Of a stretch of 64,000 bases of DNA, positions 61,125 to 64,000 are shown in pieces. The notes under the pieces are model-generated. The model worked only from the letters and a program-made list of their open reading frames with translations, ran no database searches and was not told the origin of the DNA. The first letter of the stretch is position 1. Each line of letters starts with the position of its first letter. Location: positions 1-64,000 of the IMG/VR virus record IMGVR_UViG_3300001846_000277; one strand, given 5' to 3'. This DNA comes from a virus. The translations under genes and the position numbers were made by a program.

Positions 61125-62126
61125 ATGAATATTTATAGTGTAAACGAATGGGATCCATTGAAAAAGGTTTGTGTTGGAGTCGCTGACTATTGCCGCATTC
61201 CTGAGATGGACGAAAGTTTGCGTGTAATAAATTACGCAGACAGACAGGATGTAAGTGATGTAAAGGCTGGTCTATATCCTGACCAAGTTGTAGAAGAATC
61301 AAACGAAGATCTTGAAACTTTTGTAAAGTTTTTAGAAGGCGAAGGGGTTGAAGTAGTCAGACCTAAGCGCACACCAGAAGTTGAATACTATAACTACTGC
61401 CCACGTGATACTGTATTTGTTCATGGCAACAGAGCTTTTGCTGCGCCAATGGCACTAGCAGCAAGAGAAACAGAATGGCGCCATCTACTGCCTGGTGTTG
61501 CTCCTATCGAAATAGGGCACCGCATAGACAGGACAGGATTATACGACGAATCATGTGTCGGAGATCCGGATCGCCTTGCCCTCACTGAAGTAGCACCATG
61601 CTTTGACGCTGCTAATGCAATTAGAGCTAACGACGATATTTTGTATTTGGTAAGCAATAGTGGCAACAAAGCAGGTGCTGCTTATTTAAGCACATGGATA
61701 AACAAACCTGAAAATAATTTTTCTGAGCCAGGCAACATACGTGTTCATAGATTAGAAAATGTCTATAGTTATATGCACATTGACAGCACTATTGCGTTCT
61801 TACGTGAAGGATTACTACTTGCTAATCCAAGCAGAATTAAAAGTATGGATGTATTACCTGCGCCATTCAACACATGGGATGTAATTTGGGCACCGGATCC
61901 TGTTGATGCAGGACATTATCCAGGGCTATGCAATAGTAGTATTTGGACTTGGAATGTCAACTTGTTTAGTGTTAATCCTAATCTAGTTGTATTAGAAGAA
62001 CATCAAGAACCAACTCGTAAAGCACTAGAAGCACACGGTATTGAATGTGCTATGCTACCACTGCGTCATGCTAGAACACTAGGTGGGTGTTTTCATTGTT
62101 GCACATTAGATCTTGTTAGAGGCTAA
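61125..62126 (+). CDS. amidinotransferase-family protein, 333 aa
   Basis: YCPRDTVFVHG near residue 95, MHIDSTIAFLREGLLLAN (catalytic His/Asp region) and GGCFHCCTLDLVRG with the catalytic Cys give the glycine-amidinotransferase layout. The start at 61125 fits the promoter; an in-frame ATG at 61089 lies inside the opposite gene. It is distinct from but related to 33012-34196. It would move an amidino group from arginine to an unknown amine, giving a guanidino group. Confidence 0.84.
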   Translation: MNIYSVNEWDPLKKVCVGVADYCRIPEMDESLRVINYADRQDVSDVKAGLYPDQVVEESNEDLETFVKFLEGEGVEVVRPKRTPEVEYYNYCPRDTVFVHGNRAFAAPMALAARETEWRHLLPGVAPIEIGHRIDRTGLYDESCVGDPDRLALTEVAPCFDAANAIRANDDILYLVSNSGNKAGAAYLSTWINKPENNFSEPGNIRVHRLENVYSYMHIDSTIAFLREGLLLANPSRIKSMDVLPAPFNTWDVIWAPDPVDAGHYPGLCNSSIWTWNVNLFSVNPNLVVLEEHQEPTRKALEAHGIECAMLPLRHARTLGGCFHCCTLDLVRG

Positions 62127-62882
62127 TAATTGATCCGTGGTTTGTCTGTGAAATTCAACTCCGTCATGCATACAATCTCTAGCCTCCATGCTTCCTGACG
62201 TAGGATTAATATATTGCATATCAACACTTAATAAAAAATCTAGTTCTCCTTCCCAAGTAAAGTTTACAACAGGAACTCCTAAACTTTGCCATACTAGATT
62301 GAAGCTTTCAATACTTGCAAACACAGATTTTTTAAGTTCTCCTATGTCTTGAATGTATCTTTTGCTCCACCATTTTCCGTCGATTGATCTTGTTCCACTC
62401 ATATCTTTCCAACGAATACTACCATCATCATCTTCAAATCCAAATTGTTTTCTTGTAATCTGTGGCCACTGTGCTACTACTAATTTTGGCAAGGGTAAAT
62501 TATTTAATTTCCATAAAAGACTGTTAAAATGTAGAACTTCAGGACTACTAGCTTGTTTTCCTATATTGACTAAATCAAGTTGCAACTCATTTGCTAACAT
62601 ACTACACCATATATCTTCAGTGTTTAACCCAACACCCTCTGTATAACTACATCCAGTTGCAAGTAGGAAAGGTTTTGAAATGTCATTTATTTCTTGCGTT
62701 CGATAACCTAGGCTGTTAAAATCATATCGAATTGTTTCTTTATGATATTTCCAGTCTTTTGGCATTTTTTTACAATTCTTTTTATATTCGTCTTGATCGT
62801 CGGTTGAGAAAAAATACATGCTTTTACCGTTTGTTTCTTGATCAACTAGCAAAGGACTATTTTTTTGAAAAAAGAGGGCCAT
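62106..62882 (-). CDS. SGNH-type hydrolase-like protein, 258 aa
   Basis: LLATGCSYTEGVGLNTEDIW is block I, LVNIGKQASSPE a candidate block II with Gly/Asn, and ARDCMHDGVEFH the catalytic Asp/His region. A different subgroup from 58490/60386, with a longer N-terminal part. The ATG at 62882 has a GGAG site; the longer frame to 62933 is less likely. It overlaps the amidinotransferase end by 21 bp. Function inferred. Confidence 0.68.
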   Translation of the reverse strand: MALFFQKNSPLLVDQETNGKSMYFFSTDDQDEYKKNCKKMPKDWKYHKETIRYDFNSLGYRTQEINDISKPFLLATGCSYTEGVGLNTEDIWCSMLANELQLDLVNIGKQASSPEVLHFNSLLWKLNNLPLPKLVVAQWPQITRKQFGFEDDDGSIRWKDMSGTRSIDGKWWSKRYIQDIGELKKSVFASIESFNLVWQSLGVPVVNFTWEGELDFLLSVDMQYINPTSGSMEARDCMHDGVEFHRQTTDQLLASNKI

Positions 62883-62895
62883 AAAAATTACTCCA

Positions 62896-62918
62896 AATAA
62901 ATAACTACGTATATTTAA
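62896..62918. promoter_or_regulatory. divergent late-type promoter cores
   Basis: Plus: AATAAATA (62896-62903) upstream of a GGAG site (62926-62929) and GTG at 62935. Minus: TTAAATA (62912-62918) upstream of a GGAG site and the ATG at 62882. Confidence 0.4.
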
Positions 62919-62934
62919 AAATATCGGAGTCATA

Positions 62935-64000
62935 GTGTCTTATAACTGGTTTAACTGTCTATATTTTAGTCCAAGAAACAAATGCTTGCCTGAGCTAATA
63001 ATGCAAGATGGTAATAGAGCACCGTTGCGACAAATAAGTAAAATAGAAATGCTTATGGATATTACCAAAGAAAGTTTTGTTGGTAAATTTAAAGAACCAT
63101 TGATTATCTATAATGGCACCCATAATATTCCTAATTTAGATAAACTTTTTATAAGCGATACACACACCAACATTTTGAAAACTCAGCGTGTGCATTTTTT
63201 CTTTATGGAAGTGCTTACACACTATATTCCTAATCCGTGGGGAAAACTAGAACCACATATTCTTAAAATTGACAACGAGCCTGAAAAATTAAACAAAATT
63301 AGATGCTACGAACTTGATACATTAAATCAATGGGCAAAAGAAAATGATATAGATTTGTATGTATACTGCACTGATCATAAAAGTTGGGAATATTATCAAA
63401 AAATATATCCTAACATAAAATTAAGAAGCATGGATTTATTTGTAAGTTGGTATAGTAGTAGATTTCAATTACAAGAAGAATATAACAGAAGTGGCATGCT
63501 TCCAGGTGATATCTATCCAGTTATAGAATATAAAAAAATTAGAAAGAAGTTTTTTAGTGGATCATGGAGATATGATCCAAGTAGACATTTTATTACAGCA
63601 TTTCTTGCAAGCGAAGGATTGACAAAAGATAACGAGATTAGTTTTTATCATAAATCAAGCAACGAAGATATGATTGCAAATATGTGGTTTGATTGGGAAA
63701 AGTTTGCAAATAAACATCCTGCTATGAGTCAATCATTATTAAAAGGAAATGAATTATTGCAACCACAACTTCCTTTGAGTTTTGAAGTTAAAAATCCTAT
63801 ATCTTGCGATTTAAAACAAGGCGATCCTGATTACAATACGCCAGGCATGTATAACAGACGTAGAACACAAGATCCATATAAAACCTACGAACGTGTATTT
63901 TGCGCAATCATAAACGAAAGTAGAGTTACTCAACCTTGGCCAAATGTCAGCGAAAAGACACTTAATGCAATGAAAAGTTTTAGACCATTTGTTTTAGTAG
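62935..64000 (+). CDS. glycosyltransferase-like protein (GT10-type), 3' end outside window
   Basis: The reading frame opens with GTG at 62935 after CGGAG and stays open to the window end (355 codons). The C-terminal region INESRVTQPWPNVSEKTLNA plus FRPFVLV parallels the SEK/TEK region of the proteins at 54986, 56052 and 59331. The middle contains KKFFSGSWRYDPSRHFITAF in place of their LNNR-HPHR motif. The stop codon and the last part of the fold lie beyond the window. Function inferred as glycosyl transfer. Confidence 0.55.
   Translation, partial: MSYNWFNCLYFSPRNKCLPELIMQDGNRAPLRQISKIEMLMDITKESFVGKFKEPLIIYNGTHNIPNLDKLFISDTHTNILKTQRVHFFFMEVLTHYIPNPWGKLEPHILKIDNEPEKLNKIRCYELDTLNQWAKENDIDLYVYCTDHKSWEYYQKIYPNIKLRSMDLFVSWYSSRFQLQEEYNRSGMLPGDIYPVIEYKKIRKKFFSGSWRYDPSRHFITAFLASEGLTKDNEISFYHKSSNEDMIANMWFDWEKFANKHPAMSQSLLKGNELLQPQLPLSFEVKNPISCDLKQGDPDYNTPGMYNRRRTQDPYKTYERVFCAIINESRVTQPWPNVSEKTLNAMKSFRPFVLV

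Noticed and set aside
1-64000. tRNA genes, CRISPR arrays, insertion sequences, integrase or attachment sites
   Set aside because: No cloverleaf, regular repeat/spacer pattern, transposase or integrase motif was seen in either strand by eye; gaps are too short for most.

Overview
The window is almost certainly part of a large, AT-rich genome of a T4-like marine tailed phage. It has a FEN/T4-RNase-H type exonuclease, T4-type late promoter cores (TATAAATA and the variants GATAAATA, CTAAATA, TTAAATA, ATAAGTA), a virion protein with a tail-fibre type N-terminus (Mtd-N-like), a long repetitive structural protein, near-total coding density and constant short gene overlaps. The host cannot be read from the sequence. 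An AT-rich marine bacterium (SAR11-like Alphaproteobacteria, or cyanobacteria) is the natural guess.

Layout. 1-6329: rightward block of conserved phage genes (exonuclease, MoxR-type AAA+ ATPase, metallopeptidase/VWA partner, small unknowns). 6381-9933: a tail-fibre-like structural protein and a subtilisin-like protease carrying a cupredoxin domain. 9930-16120: leftward operon of a fatty-acid desaturase, three SGNH hydrolases, four 2-oxoglutarate (2OG) oxygenase-type proteins and one unknown. 16164-39326: mostly leftward operons with ten radical SAM (rSAM) enzymes, 2OG oxygenases, two nitroreductase-like proteins, an aminotransferase-like protein, an amidinotransferase, methyltransferases and a repeat-built glycosyltransferase. 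39399-41923: a second repetitive structural protein and an unknown. 41889-54393: more 2OG oxygenases, a QueC-like PP-loop ATPase and eight more rSAM enzymes. 54390-64000: methyltransferase, sugar epimerase, DegT-like aminotransferase, four related glycosyltransferase-like proteins, three SGNH hydrolases and a second amidinotransferase.

The outstanding feature is the enzyme island. Eighteen rSAM proteins (seven with an N-terminal twitch-type cysteine region, one with a B12-binding-like region, the rest mostly with SPASM-like cysteine-rich C-termini) lie within about 36 kb, mixed with ten 2OG oxygenase-type proteins and seven SGNH hydrolases in the window. Virion fibre-like genes sit on one flank and in the middle. 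This set looks like a pathway that builds and decorates a glycan, lipid or protein. The substrate is unknown. The enzyme families are readable from motifs; the pathway is inference.

Expression architecture is also unusual. The island is a chain of back-to-back operons. Each divergent gap is only about 15-70 bp and carries late-type or sigma70-type promoter cores. Most cores lie only 4-5 nt before the start codon, so the mRNAs would be leaderless. Neighbouring operons run into each other tail to tail with 3' coding overlaps of 4-68 bp and no room for terminators.
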